The notes under the pieces are model-generated. The model was not told the origin of the DNA and ran no database searches. It worked only from the letters and a program-made list of their open reading frames with translations. A program made the translations under genes and the position numbers. Shown here in pieces: positions 12,220-21,024 of a stretch of DNA of 64,000 nucleotides; the stretch's first letter is position 1, and each line of letters begins with the position of its first letter. The stretch spans positions 372,001-436,000 of the forward strand of contig JAZAYU010000081.1 in the NCBI GenBank assembly GCA_038501625.1, written 5' to 3'. Origin of the DNA: Corbicula japonica. Taxonomy: Eukaryota; Mollusca; Bivalvia; Venerida; Cyrenidae.

Positions 12220-12651
12220 ATGGATTTCTACATGTACATCACGGCCAAAGCTAAATCGGAAGGTTTTACGAATACATCGGGTCAATTTTTAGTCGATGTT
12301 CCTTATCACGTGAACACATTACGGGACCAATGGGAATGCGCATTAGTGGAAATATCGATGGATTGCAGTTTCGAGCCAAAAAGCGACAGATTGTACATGT
12401 GTGGCGAGTTTTTGGAAGAATCTTACATCAATGGGGACAAACAACAAGTACTAAGAAACGTAGAGGTCAGGGGGAAATACACAAAGTATCTCAACGAGCG
12501 TTATACAGACAGAAACTACGTCCGGTGCCTGCACGGATTTCAACATAATTCGACATGGCGATTTAAAATGTTGGACGAAAACCTTAAAACTGTGAACTTT
12601 AGTACAAATGAACTGCACGCAGTGTTGCATTTTAGACGAAAACAAGCATGA
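12220..12651 (+). CDS. Polinton-type structural-protein-like ORF (143 aa)
   Basis: It starts MDFYMYITAKAKSEGFTNTS and ends VLHFRRKQA. The layout recalls a protein common in animal Polintons: an N-terminal YMYITAKAK strand, a DQWECALVEIS block (residues 36-46) of the type W-E-V-A-L-A-E-I, a central LYMCGEFLEE and VLRNVEVRGKY section, and a final LHAVLHFR strand. I take it as a relative of that virion-associated family, from memory of the pattern rather than a search. Its exact role, possibly a minor capsid or attachment component, is unknown. The frame is intact, with a start, a stop and no internal breaks. Confidence 0.6.
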   Translation: MDFYMYITAKAKSEGFTNTSGQFLVDVPYHVNTLRDQWECALVEISMDCSFEPKSDRLYMCGEFLEESYINGDKQQVLRNVEVRGKYTKYLNERYTDRNYVRCLHGFQHNSTWRFKMLDENLKTVNFSTNELHAVLHFRRKQA

Positions 12652-12719
12652 TATGTAAATTTTGCCAAATAAAATCTGATTAAGCAAAATGTTGTTATTG
12701 TAATATACCGTTTATATAA

Positions 12720-13400
12720 TTTTAACAATAGTACACATCCGTTAAGTGGCTGTTGGTCACAAAAATGCCACACTTTGATCAGTTTTGTCACAGATTAACA
12801 TAAAAATGACACTCGTTGAATCGTTTTCGACCCTTAATAATGCATTTTCCCGTATGGTCCTGAACAAAATTTGTCATGGATTGACGTAAAAATGTCACAC
12901 GCTGAACAGTTTTTGTCACGCATTATCACAAAAATGACACACATTGAATCGTTTTTGACACTTAATAATGCATTTTCCCGTATGGCCCTGTACAAAATGT
13001 GTCATGGATTGACGCAAAAATATCACACGTTGAACAGTTTTTGTCACGCATTAACACAAAAATGACACACATCGAATCGTTTTTGACACTTAATAATACA
13101 TTTTCCCGTAAGGTCCTATCAGTTTTTTGTCATGAATTGACGCAAAAACTTCACACGCTGAACAGTTTTTGTCACGCATAGACACAAAAATGACACTCGT
13201 TGAATCGTTTTATACCCTTAACCATGTATTTTCCCGTATGGTCCTGAACAATATTTGTCATGGATTGACGCAAAAATGTCACACGTCGTACAGTTTTTGT
13301 CACGCATTAACATAAAAATGTCATTCGTTGTTTCTTTTTCGACCCGTCACTATGTATTTTCCCGTAAGTCCTGAACAGTGTTTGAAACAAGAATAACACA
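12720..13400. repeat. Tandem repeat, 128-bp unit, 5 copies (inside the Polinton-like element)
   Basis: ATTTTCCCGTA recurs near 12843, 12971, 13099, 13227 and 13354, almost exactly 128 bp apart. Each unit has two related halves around GTCACGCATT and TGTCATGGATTGACGC, so a 64-bp ancestral unit is possible. Short plus-strand ORFs here are by-products of the repeat. Confidence 0.88.
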
Positions 13401-13529
13401 AGCTCAATCGGTTGTTTACCCTTTTGTCTAAATTTAGAAACAGTGTCATCGTTTTTTATTGTGATTGGCTGTCTATTTTAACAAAATGTCGTCATAGTTT
13501 TGAAGCTAGTTATTTTAACCGCGATTTAA

Positions 13530-13770
13530 TTAGTTTTCCATCAAGCGCATTTAACGCCTGAACGCAATAAAGACATGCCTCACCGCTATTTCGTCGAATT
13601 AATGACTTTTCCGTCAATCACACTTAACGCCTGAATGCAAAATAGACAGGCCTCACTGGTCTTTCCGTGATTTAATGACTTTTCCAATAATCGCAGCTTT
13701 ATGACTGATTACAAGATAAACACGCCTCACTGCTACTTCGGCGATTTAATGAGTTTCTCACCTGAGTCTA
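13530..13770. repeat. Short degenerate tandem repeat, ~85-bp unit, 3 copies
   Basis: Three copies of the pattern CGCATTTAACGCCTGAACGCAA...ACATGCCTCACCGCTATTTCG...GATTTAATGACTTTTCC follow each other with substitutions. Confidence 0.75.
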
Positions 13771-13959
13771 AAAATAGGGTCCGGAAACGGTATGACCATA
13801 TTCGGAAGATCACGTGTGAAGATCTTGATGTTGAAAATAGATACGCATTGTAAACGTTGGTTCCTTTATGAACTGGACAATGAAGGATAAACATCGCGTA
13901 TTTTTTCTGTATGGGAGTTATTGAAAGCTAAATGCTTGAGCTTATTTTTTTTTGCATAT

Positions 13960-14725
13960 TATCCCAGAAATGTATTTGATGAGTAGATTTATGAAAGTGA
14001 AATAATTCATGCGTATCGTCTTTAGTATTTGCTTATATTTTGACATAATTCAGTGATGTTGGGTATCGTTGGAACGAGTGCGATGAGAAAATGTCAGATT
14101 TAAACCGGAAGTGAAATCAGTCATGCGTATCGTCTTTAGTATTTGCTCATATTTTGACATAATATACCCGTGTTGGGTATCATTGGAACGAGTTCGATGA
14201 GTAGATGTCAGATTTATGGTCGAACCGGAAGTGAAATCAGTCATGCGTATCATCTTTAGTATTTGCTTATATTTTGACTAAATATAGTGATGTTGGGTAT
14301 CGTTGGAACGAGTTCGATGAGTAGAAGTCAGATTTTTTGGTCGAACCGGAAGTGAAATCAGTCATGCGTATCATCATGAGTATTTGCTTATATTTTGACA
14401 TAATATAGTGATGTTGGGTATCGTTGAAACGAGTTCGATGTGTAGAAGTCAGATTTATGGTCGAACCGGAAGTGAAATCATTCATGCGTATCATCATGAG
14501 TATTTGCTTATATTTTGACATAATATAGTGATGTTGGGTATCGTTGGAACGAGTTCGATGTGAAGAAGTCAGATTTATGGTCGAACCGGAAGTGAAATCA
14601 GTCATGCGTATCGTCTTAAGTATTTGCTTATATTGTGACATAATATAGTGATGTTGGGTATCGTTGGAACGAGTTCGATGAGTAGATGTCAAAGCTTTGG
14701 TCGAACCGGAAGTGAAATCATTCAC
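13960..14725. repeat. Tandem repeat, 120-bp unit, about 6 copies, abutting the right TIR
   Basis: GTTGGGTATC recurs near 14057, 14173, 14293, 14413, 14533 and 14653, with spacing 116 and then 120 bp. Each unit holds CGAACCGGAAGTGAAATCA, and the last copy runs straight into the right TIR at GAAATCATTCACACGG. Because 120 is divisible by 3, the minus strand stays open across copies (14267-14725) with a 40-residue period of the type RMTDFTSGSTINLTS. Confidence 0.9.
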
Positions 14726-15064
14726 ACGGAACCAACGGCTTTTCTCGGTTATTTCAAGTCGAAACCAAGTCGTGTAAGGTATCGAACAAAACGTCTCAAC
14801 ATGTTCTATGCAATGCTAAAGACATTTTCTCTCCGTCTAGAGCCGAGTCCCTGACCCTCAATGGACGCGAACCAAGCTCTAGATCGGGTATACGAGTCAG
14901 CTCCGTATACTTCCGGGAGATCATGTCATTCTAAAAATAACCCCGTGATGTCATTCTAAATTTAGAACCGCACTACCTCCAATATGACGTCATGAGCATG
15001 AGTCATATCCAATATTGCCGCCGCGCATGCGCAGTCATGCCCCTAAACCGGCGGGATTACTACT
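14713..15064 (-). repeat. Right terminal inverted repeat of the Polinton-like element
   Basis: Reverse complement of 11539-11893. It ends ...CCGGCGGGATTACTACT, immediately followed by the GGAAAG target duplication. The outermost AGT triplet is present once here and twice at the left end. Confidence 0.9.
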
Positions 15065-15070
15065 GGAAAG

Positions 15071-15452
15071 ATACTTTCAGAAATCTTGGTTAGTGAACAA
15101 AAAAAATCGTAAATGATTGTTTTTAAGAAAGCACTGTCTTTAGTACTTTCAGCAATATAATCTCAACAATATCAATTACTATAAACTAAACTAGCCTACT
15201 AAATGAATAGACTGAGGAAACACATTTTTCTTTCCAGAAAATTGTTTTTAACAGAAAACCAAAACATTAGTAATGTGGAAAAATGTAATCTGCACCAATT
15301 TGTATTTTGGATTCTGGCTGTATTCATTTACAAGTGTTTACTTATATAAATGAATGTGAAGTCTAGTGACCGAGGAAATAGTCATCAGTACCTTGAGGAA
15401 AAGTAAAATAAACAAATTTGTAATTGTGAATTATAGCAACATAATAAAACAA
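15071..15452. other. Intergenic, AT-rich, partly dispersed repeat
   Basis: No coding signal. The segment near 15185-15240 (CTAGCCTACTAAATGAATAGACTGAGG) resembles 15855-15900, so it belongs to a repeat that flanks both the Polinton-like and the Penelope-like insertions. Confidence 0.5.
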
Positions 15453-15694
15453 TTAACCCTTTACTCCATATATACGCGTTTAAACGCATGTGCTACCAGT
15501 GTAGATCCAGATGAGCTGACATATCTGTGCCATCAGATCAGCCTCTGCACTGGTCTCATCTTGGTCAGAAATAACCTACAGAATCTAAAAGCAAACAGTG
15601 TAGATCCTGATCAGATGGCACGAGTAAGGCAGCTGATCTGGATCTACACTGTTTGCCCTCGCAATAAAGGTATGTCTATAGAGTAAAGGGTTAA
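15453..15694. mobile_element. MITE family A, best full-length copy (242 bp)
   Basis: It starts TTAACCCTTTACTCC and ends in the near reverse complement GAGTAAAGGGTTAA. The interior has four related boxes, GTGTAGATCCAGATGAGC, CATCAGATCAGCCTCTGCACTGG, GTGTAGATCCTGATCAGATG and CTGATCTGGATCTACACTG, separated by GGTCAGAAATAACCTA. It has no coding capacity. Other copies or pieces lie near 2341, 3434, 4124, 5561, 30557, 34720, 34928, 35999, 36212, 36800, 37840, 39013, 44871, 45088, 47090, 48778, 60718, 61545, 61881 and 62237. Confidence 0.88.
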
Positions 15695-15984
15695 GAAGGT
15701 CATCACAAGTTCTTTCCGTGGAAATGTTTAAACTCCAAACAGGAAACATGACTAAAATGGAGAAAAACATTTTTTAATGGAAAAAAAACAAACATATCTA
15801 CATTCATTTACACATGGATAGGTTTGCCATTTGGATTTATATCATTCACTACGAACTAAAACAGCCTACAAAAGGAATAAGCTGAAGGTAAACACATTTT
15901 TATTTCCATTCAGGCAATTTTAAGCCAAAAGGCAATGTTCCTTTTGAAACAATACAATATAGTATAACAGAGTGACTTACGATC

Positions 15985-16796
15985 TATTAGGAGGGGCGGG
16001 ACCAATTTTATACACCAGGGCCAACATTTAAACAATCTTGGTAAAGGGTCTCTACACAATACTCAACACCAAATATCTAAGGTCTAGTCCCATCAGTTTC
16101 GGAGAAAAATGATTTTTTATGTTTTCCTATATAAATCAATGTAAACTAAGAGAACCCTGGGGTGTGGCCAATTTTGACCCAGGGAACATAATTTGAACAA
16201 ACATGGTAGACATACACTAGACAATGCTACATACCAAATATCTAAGCTTAAGGCATTGAGGTTTCCAGTAAGAAGATTTTTAAAGATTGCCTTTTTACAT
16301 ATTAAGGGCCCCCGGGGCGGGGCCAATATTGACCCCAGGGCCAACATTTAAACAATGTTAGTAAAGGGTCTCTACACAATACTCAACACCAAATATCTAA
16401 GGTCTAGTCTTATTAGTTTCGGAGAAAAATGATTTTTCATTTTTTCCTATATAAATCAAGGGGACATAATTTGAACAAACTTGGTAGACATCCAATTTTT
16501 AAGCCAAAAGGCAATGTTCCTTTTGTAACAATGCAATATAGTATAACAGAGTGACTTACGATCTATTTAGGAGGGGCGGGGCCAATTTTGACCACAGGGC
16601 CAACATTTAAACAATGGTAAAGGGTCTCTACACAATACTCAACACCAAATATCTAAGGTCTAGTCCCATCAGTTTCGGAGAAAAATGATATTTTTATGTT
16701 TTCCTATATAAATCAATGTAAACTAAGAGAACCCTGGGGCGTGGCCAATTTTTGCTCAGGGGACATAATTTGAACAAACTTGGTAGACATCCACTA
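15985..16796. repeat. Satellite-like dispersed repeat, left half (split by a later insertion)
   Basis: Two ~170-bp half-units alternate. One reads GGGGCCAATTTTGACC, GGGCCAACATTTAAACAA, GGTCTCTACACAATACTCA. The other reads GGGGACATAATTTGAACAAA, TTGGTAGACATCCACTAGAC. Copies begin near 15985, 16150, 16315, 16570 and 16730. The array resumes at 20069. A small open frame at 16117-16347 on the minus strand is a by-product. Confidence 0.85.
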
Positions 16797-17279
16797 CACT
16801 GGTCAAAAGTTCTAAGTGCACATTTGATAAATGTTAATTTTTCCAATAATTTGATTGAATCTTTCAAAATAGTGTAAATTACAATGAAGAAGAATCAATA
16901 TTCTATTAAAGCACACCAAAAATTTTAAGTCTGCTTAACCAGATTAAAAAATAATAATATTTTAGCTTACTTGTTCTCAGAAAGCAATTCTCAAGTTAAT
17001 TATCATTGCATCGGCTATCATTTGTGATCATTTTCTCATCTCTGTATAATTTAAATTTCATGCAGATTTAAAGGAAATGCTTTAGTTTGCCATTCCATTG
17101 CACTGAAATGGCTTCCTGTAGCTTTTTAATGGTCTGCTGGGCACGATGAGCCAACACACTCAACTTTATTTTATCCATAACGTTTTTACATGATTTCAAG
17201 GAAAAAAAAGCAACATATGCATATCAGGAATCGCCACACTCAAAAAACACAGCCTCCCCACGCAGCGAAAAAGAAGAGA

Positions 17280-17306
17280 GGAAGAGAGAGAGAGAGAGAG
17301 AGAGAG
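17280..17306. repeat. (GA)n microsatellite in the Penelope-like 3' region
   Basis: About 13 GA units. The corresponding part of the 21-kb copy (about 21316-21345) has fewer CT units, so the microsatellite has changed in length between copies. Confidence 0.9.
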
Positions 17307-17742
17307 CTCATGTTTTATATATGTATGTCAATTCAAATAGGACGCCACAAACAATTAATAAACAAGAGAACCTTTGGGGATTCCGCCTTGGAACGGTCAG
17401 TGGCAAAACAAATTGCCACTGGGGGTTTAAACCAGGTTCTAGGGTGCACCAACCTCACACTTGCCCCAACAGGTTCTCGTATCACAAAACAAGTACAAAT
17501 TGTCTTGGTGAAATAACTCCAACCCACCCATCAGCTCAACAATGTTGCATGCAAAAGCATACAAACATATAAACATAAGAATTTAATAGCATTGCAAAGC
17601 CAAAGGGCGGGTACTCAATGATCTTTCCGAGACCAGAGCACCTGGAGTAAAATCAGCAAGAACACGATGACAGGGATAAAAGAAACAAATCGAGCTTTTA
17701 GGTTCTTTTAAGAAAAGATTTCCCCATAAACTTTCTTAAACG

Positions 17743-19212
17743 TTACACCCCTGCCACCGTCGTGCAACCAAAGAGGTAAGCATAATGATCAACTGTAGAT
17801 GGGTTAATCACCAGGCCTGCAGAGCGTTGTAAAATATCTTGTTGGTAACCTTTCTTTTTAAATTTACAGATGGTTTTTACGAATAACCGGGAGAAATTTG
17901 CATCGCATTTTATCTTCTTAAGTTTATAAATTAAATCTCCATAAAAAACTGGCTGTGAAATTCCTTGTTGCAATAGTGATTTTAAACTGCAGCTGTATTT
18001 ATGAATTAGATCTGGATATCGGCGATAAAACTTGCAAAAGGTTTTCCTTAATTTGTGATACCGATAACCTTGTTTTAAAAGTTTTTCTGTAATGCAAAGA
18101 TTACGTTCATTGAAATCATTCACATCGTTGCAAGCTCTTGAAAAGCGAACAAGCTGTGAGATATAAACCCCGTAAGAAGTTGCACGAGGAACATCGCCGT
18201 CTAGAAACGGAAAATTTACTATATTAAAATTAAAATCATCTCTTTTATCATAAATTTTAGTAGTGACGTAACCATTTTCGATGGATAGATTTAAGTCAAG
18301 GAAGTTTGCTTGCTTTTCTGAAGTGTTCGCTTTGTTAAGCTGTAGTTCTTTAGGATAAATCTTATTAACCAGTGATGGAAAATGGTTATTATCTATATTT
18401 AGTAAATCATCAAGGTACCTCGAGGTGTTGTTAAAAGCTGTAATAATATCATCTTGGTGTTCGGTAGAAAGAGATAACATGAAATCTCTTTCATAACAGT
18501 ATAAAAACAGATCAGCAAGAAGGGGTGCACAATTAGTACCCATTGGAATGCCTATTACTTGTTTATAAATAGAGGTACCAACTCTCAAATAAATATTATC
18601 CAATAAAAATGTGAGCGCCTGGATAAGGTCTTGACAGGTCCATGAAGTATAATTATCATAAGAACCATCTGTAAAGAATGCCCTATGTTCATTACAAGCA
18701 ATAAATGTTTTATTTTCTCTAGCAAAAGTTTTTTCAATGAGACTGGTTAGCTTGTCTCTTATTAAATTATGAGGGAGAGAAGTATACAAGGTAGAAAAAT
18801 CATATGTGGACAAACAGAACGCCTGAAAATTATTTGATTTAAGTTTCTTCAAAACGTCATTTGAATTTTTTATAGACCAAAATAAATTTTTGCCAGTAGT
18901 TTCAAAAACTTTTTCGCAATACCTAATTACATGTTCTTTTATAGCTGTAAGACAAGATGTTAAGAGCACGGATAACTTTGTTGTAGTACAAGAACTAGAG
19001 TTAGCGATAAATCTTGCTTTGTACGGTGTTTTGTGCATTTTAGGCAACCAATACATAGTAGGTACTTTGTCTTGTTTAGGCTCAACACTGATTCTAAATT
19101 TTGTAATTTGTAGAGTGTGTGCAGTAACAATATCACTCTCAGATGAAGATGTCAGTGTATAAGCATTAGTGCTATTAAGCTCTTCAGTTTGAATATTTAT
19201 ATAGTGTATACG
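17743..19212 (-). CDS. Reverse transcriptase (Penelope-like), 5'-truncated open frame of 489 codons
   Basis: The first Met is at 19056 (437 aa), but the frame is open back to 19212 and the upstream residues (for example QITKFRISVEPKQDKVPT) look like genuine protein, so the copy is truncated rather than starting at that Met. Visible motifs are YWLPKMHKTPYKARFIANSS, STYDFSTLYTSLPH (catalytic D in the FDFSTLY-type box), VIGIPMGTNCAPLLADLFL (the GxPMG box) and TSRYLDDLLNI (the YxDD catalytic box). A conserved tail includes LLKQGYRYHKLRKTFCKFYR. The polymerase core is intact. No GIY-YIG endonuclease follows; the frame stops shortly after NPSTVDHYAYLF. Family placement is by motif memory. Confidence 0.8.
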   Translation of the reverse strand, partial: RIHYINIQTEELNSTNAYTLTSSSESDIVTAHTLQITKFRISVEPKQDKVPTMYWLPKMHKTPYKARFIANSSSCTTTKLSVLLTSCLTAIKEHVIRYCEKVFETTGKNLFWSIKNSNDVLKKLKSNNFQAFCLSTYDFSTLYTSLPHNLIRDKLTSLIEKTFARENKTFIACNEHRAFFTDGSYDNYTSWTCQDLIQALTFLLDNIYLRVGTSIYKQVIGIPMGTNCAPLLADLFLYCYERDFMLSLSTEHQDDIITAFNNTSRYLDDLLNIDNNHFPSLVNKIYPKELQLNKANTSEKQANFLDLNLSIENGYVTTKIYDKRDDFNFNIVNFPFLDGDVPRATSYGVYISQLVRFSRACNDVNDFNERNLCITEKLLKQGYRYHKLRKTFCKFYRRYPDLIHKYSCSLKSLLQQGISQPVFYGDLIYKLKKIKCDANFSRLFVKTICKFKKKGYQQDILQRSAGLVINPSTVDHYAYLFGCTTVAGV

Positions 19213-20068
19213 TCACACTATAATAACATTATTTGAAGCCTTATAAGGAGAAAATTCCATTTTTTCACACAATGCTTTGTGCCAAAAGCTTTTGAATTAT
19301 CTAGCAGTTTGGGATGATACAATTTTCTATGATAGATGTGTAACAGCCTTTCCAAACGAAAAAAAAACGTATTCATTTCGATAAAATTGACCAGTTTTCG
19401 GATACGCCTTTTGACCGAATAAGCGTCATTTTCGAATCATTCGATTTTGAAGTTTATTGAATTTCTATAAATTATAGTTTTAAATTTTTATTTATTGGAC
19501 ACTTATCCAACAAATGTTACACTAATGTTTTCGAGTTTACGTTGTTTTACGTAAATATTTAATGACGTAATTGAGTAACATCAGCGTTCAACGTAAGCAA
19601 CGTAATCAATCTAGAAAATAATATCGTTTGATTTTCTTCTTAAATTAATAAAATATGCAAAAATAAGGTATTTCTTTTGTATTTACGAAAACCGTCAAGA
19701 TTTTTTTACAACAAATTTGAAGTTGTGCCTGTGAAAAGAAATTTGACGGCAATGTCGTTGTCTGCTGACGTCAACCGTCCCATGGTTACAACTTGTTGGT
19801 GGGTTTTTCATGTTTGTCTTAAGTCGGTGAACATGTGAAAAACAAAAACGATTGTAAAAAAACAAATTTCGCTTGCCGCACGGGGATAATGCATAAAAAG
19901 CGTATGCCGACGTGGATGACGTAAAACGTAAAACATATGCACAGTTTTCAAAAAAATTATTGTTGTTTGATCATTATTAACATTAAGTCAAACTTTCATT
20001 CAATTTGAATATGTTAACTTTAAGATACTCAAATTTGAAAAGTGTGCACTTAGAACTTTTGACCAGTG

Positions 20069-20640
20069 TAGACAATGCTACATACCAAATATCTAAGCTT
20101 TAGGCATTGAGGTTTCCAGTAGGAAGATTTTTAAAGTTTGCCTTTTTCACATATTTAGGGCCCCCGGGGCGGGGCCAATATTGACCCCAGGGCCAACATT
20201 TAAACAAAGTTGATAAAGGGTCTCTACACAATACTCAGCACCAAATATCTAAGATCTAGTAATATTAGTTTCGGAGAAAAATGATGTTTCATGTTTTTCC
20301 TATATAACTATATGTAAACCAAGAAAACCCTAGGGCGTGGCCGATTTGGCCCAGGGGACATAATTTAAACAAATTTAGTAGACATCCATTAGACAATGCT
20401 ACTTACCAAATATCTAAGCTGTACACATTGTGGTTTGTGAGAAGAAGATTTTTAAAGATTTCCTATATAAGTCTATGTAAAATGAAGTGACCCCTGGAGC
20501 GGGGCCAATTTTGACCCCAGGGAAATAATTTGAACAATCTTTGTAGAGTTCAACTAGAGGGTGCTAAATGCCAAATATCTAAGCTCTAGGCCTTGTGGTT
20601 TCAAAAAAGAAGATTTTTAAAGTTTTTCCTTTAGGTTGCC
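20069..20640. repeat. Satellite-like dispersed repeat, right half
   Basis: This continues the array broken at 16796, with GGGGCGGGGCCAATATTGACC, AACATTTAAACAAAGTT, GGTCTCTACACAATACTCAGC and ACATAATTTAAACAAATT in the same order. The units are 160-170 bp. Confidence 0.85.
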
Positions 20641-20845
20641 ATGGCAACCAGAGTTCTGCATGGAATTGATTTCTTTGAACAAAGGAAGACCTTCATGCAA
20701 GGAACATCCGTGGCAAGTTTCGTCAACTTTGGCCCAGGGGTTTAAGAGGAGATGTTGTTTAAAGCAAAAGTTAACGCCGCACGACATACGACGGACACAC
20801 AGCGATCCTAAAAGCTCACCATGAGCACAAGTGCTCAGGTGACTA
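20641..20845. repeat. 3' tail of the satellite-like repeat
   Basis: It runs from TTGCCATGGCAACCAGAG through GCCGCACGACATACGACGGACAC to CTAAAAGCTCACCATGAGCACAAGTGCTCAGGTGA, a short hairpin-like end of a kind common at the ends of bivalve repeats. The small ORFs on both strands here are not genes. Confidence 0.6.
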
Positions 20846-21024
20846 TAAACAAACAGCAAAAGTCTTTCAAAACTTTCATGATTTCTACAGAAAACTACAT
20901 ATAACGCTCATTTAAAAATACAAATATAACAAAACTGTTTTCAATACATGAAATTGCTGTAATCAAAGCCCAACACATCGACATTTAAACGCCAGCCCAA
21001 TTAAGCCAGAAGCATGAGTATTTT

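Larger units (their letters stand above)
11539..15064. mobile_element. Miniature Polinton/Maverick-like element
   Basis: The outer ~353 bp (11539-11893 and 14713-15064) are near-identical inverted repeats. The termini read AGTAGTAATCCCGCCGG and its reverse complement, and the element is flanked on both sides by GGAAAG (11533-11538 and 15065-15070). AG..CT termini, long TIRs and a 6-bp target duplication are the hallmarks of Polintons. At 3.5 kb it is far shorter than a typical 15-20 kb element, and I see no DNA polymerase, integrase or packaging ATPase. The interior holds two plus-strand ORFs (11987 and 12220) and three tandem-repeat blocks. I infer a non-autonomous deletion derivative. Class assignment rests on structure plus the 143-residue ORF. 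Confidence 0.82.
17202..19212 (-). mobile_element. Penelope-like retroelement, 5'-truncated, nested in the mariner-like element
   Basis: In element orientation it has an open reverse transcriptase frame (19212 to 17743), then about 540 bp of 3' region with a CT/GA microsatellite (around 17280-17306), ending CGATTCCTGATATGCATAT and a T-rich tail at about 17202. The same 3' region occurs at 21025-21408 and 54961-55582, which fixes the 3' end. The left end of the frame stops at an in-frame TGA at 19213-19215, within or just outside the junction. I could not find its target duplication. Confidence 0.72.
16797..20068. mobile_element. Tc1/mariner-like element, split by a nested Penelope-like insertion
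   Basis: The ends are inverted repeats of about 25 bp starting CACTGGTCAAAAGTTCTAAG. The element is flanked by TA on both sides (16795-16796 and 20069-20070). The flanks rejoin as CATCCAC-TA-GACAATGCTAC, the uninterrupted satellite sequence also seen near 16210 and 20385 with small changes, so the insertion and its TA duplication are well supported. The total is 3.27 kb, but removing the nested element (about 17202-19212) leaves about 1.26 kb, a normal mariner size. No intact transposase is visible. Minus strand 17090-17160 could be a transposase C-terminal remnant (AQQTIKKLQEAISVQWN). Confidence 0.78.

Noticed and set aside
12871..13181. Short plus-strand ORFs of repetitive MSWIDVKMSHAEQFL type
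   Set aside because: These are translations of the 128-bp tandem repeat.
14050..14725. Minus-strand ORFs with 40-residue repeats as real proteins
   Set aside because: They arise because the 120-bp repeat period is divisible by three. No promoter or non-repetitive part supports a gene.
12720..14725. CRISPR array
   Set aside because: The repeats are 85-128 bp direct tandem units without short regular spacers, in an animal genome.
15366..15686. 106-codon ORF with SVDPDELTYLCHQ-like text, and similar ones at 44787, 45169 and 61585
   Set aside because: The same peptide-like phrase comes from MITE family A wherever it is in frame. It is not a protein family.
17190..17572. ORFs of 83-108 codons and their mirror ORFs at 21014-21397 and 55117-55473
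   Set aside because: They are shared non-coding 3' region of the Penelope-like element. Frames differ between the three copies.
17202..19212. Hammerhead ribozyme in the Penelope-like element
   Set aside because: Such elements often carry one, so I looked for a CTGATGA...GAAA core in the three copies' 3' regions and saw none. The missing 5' part could still have held it.
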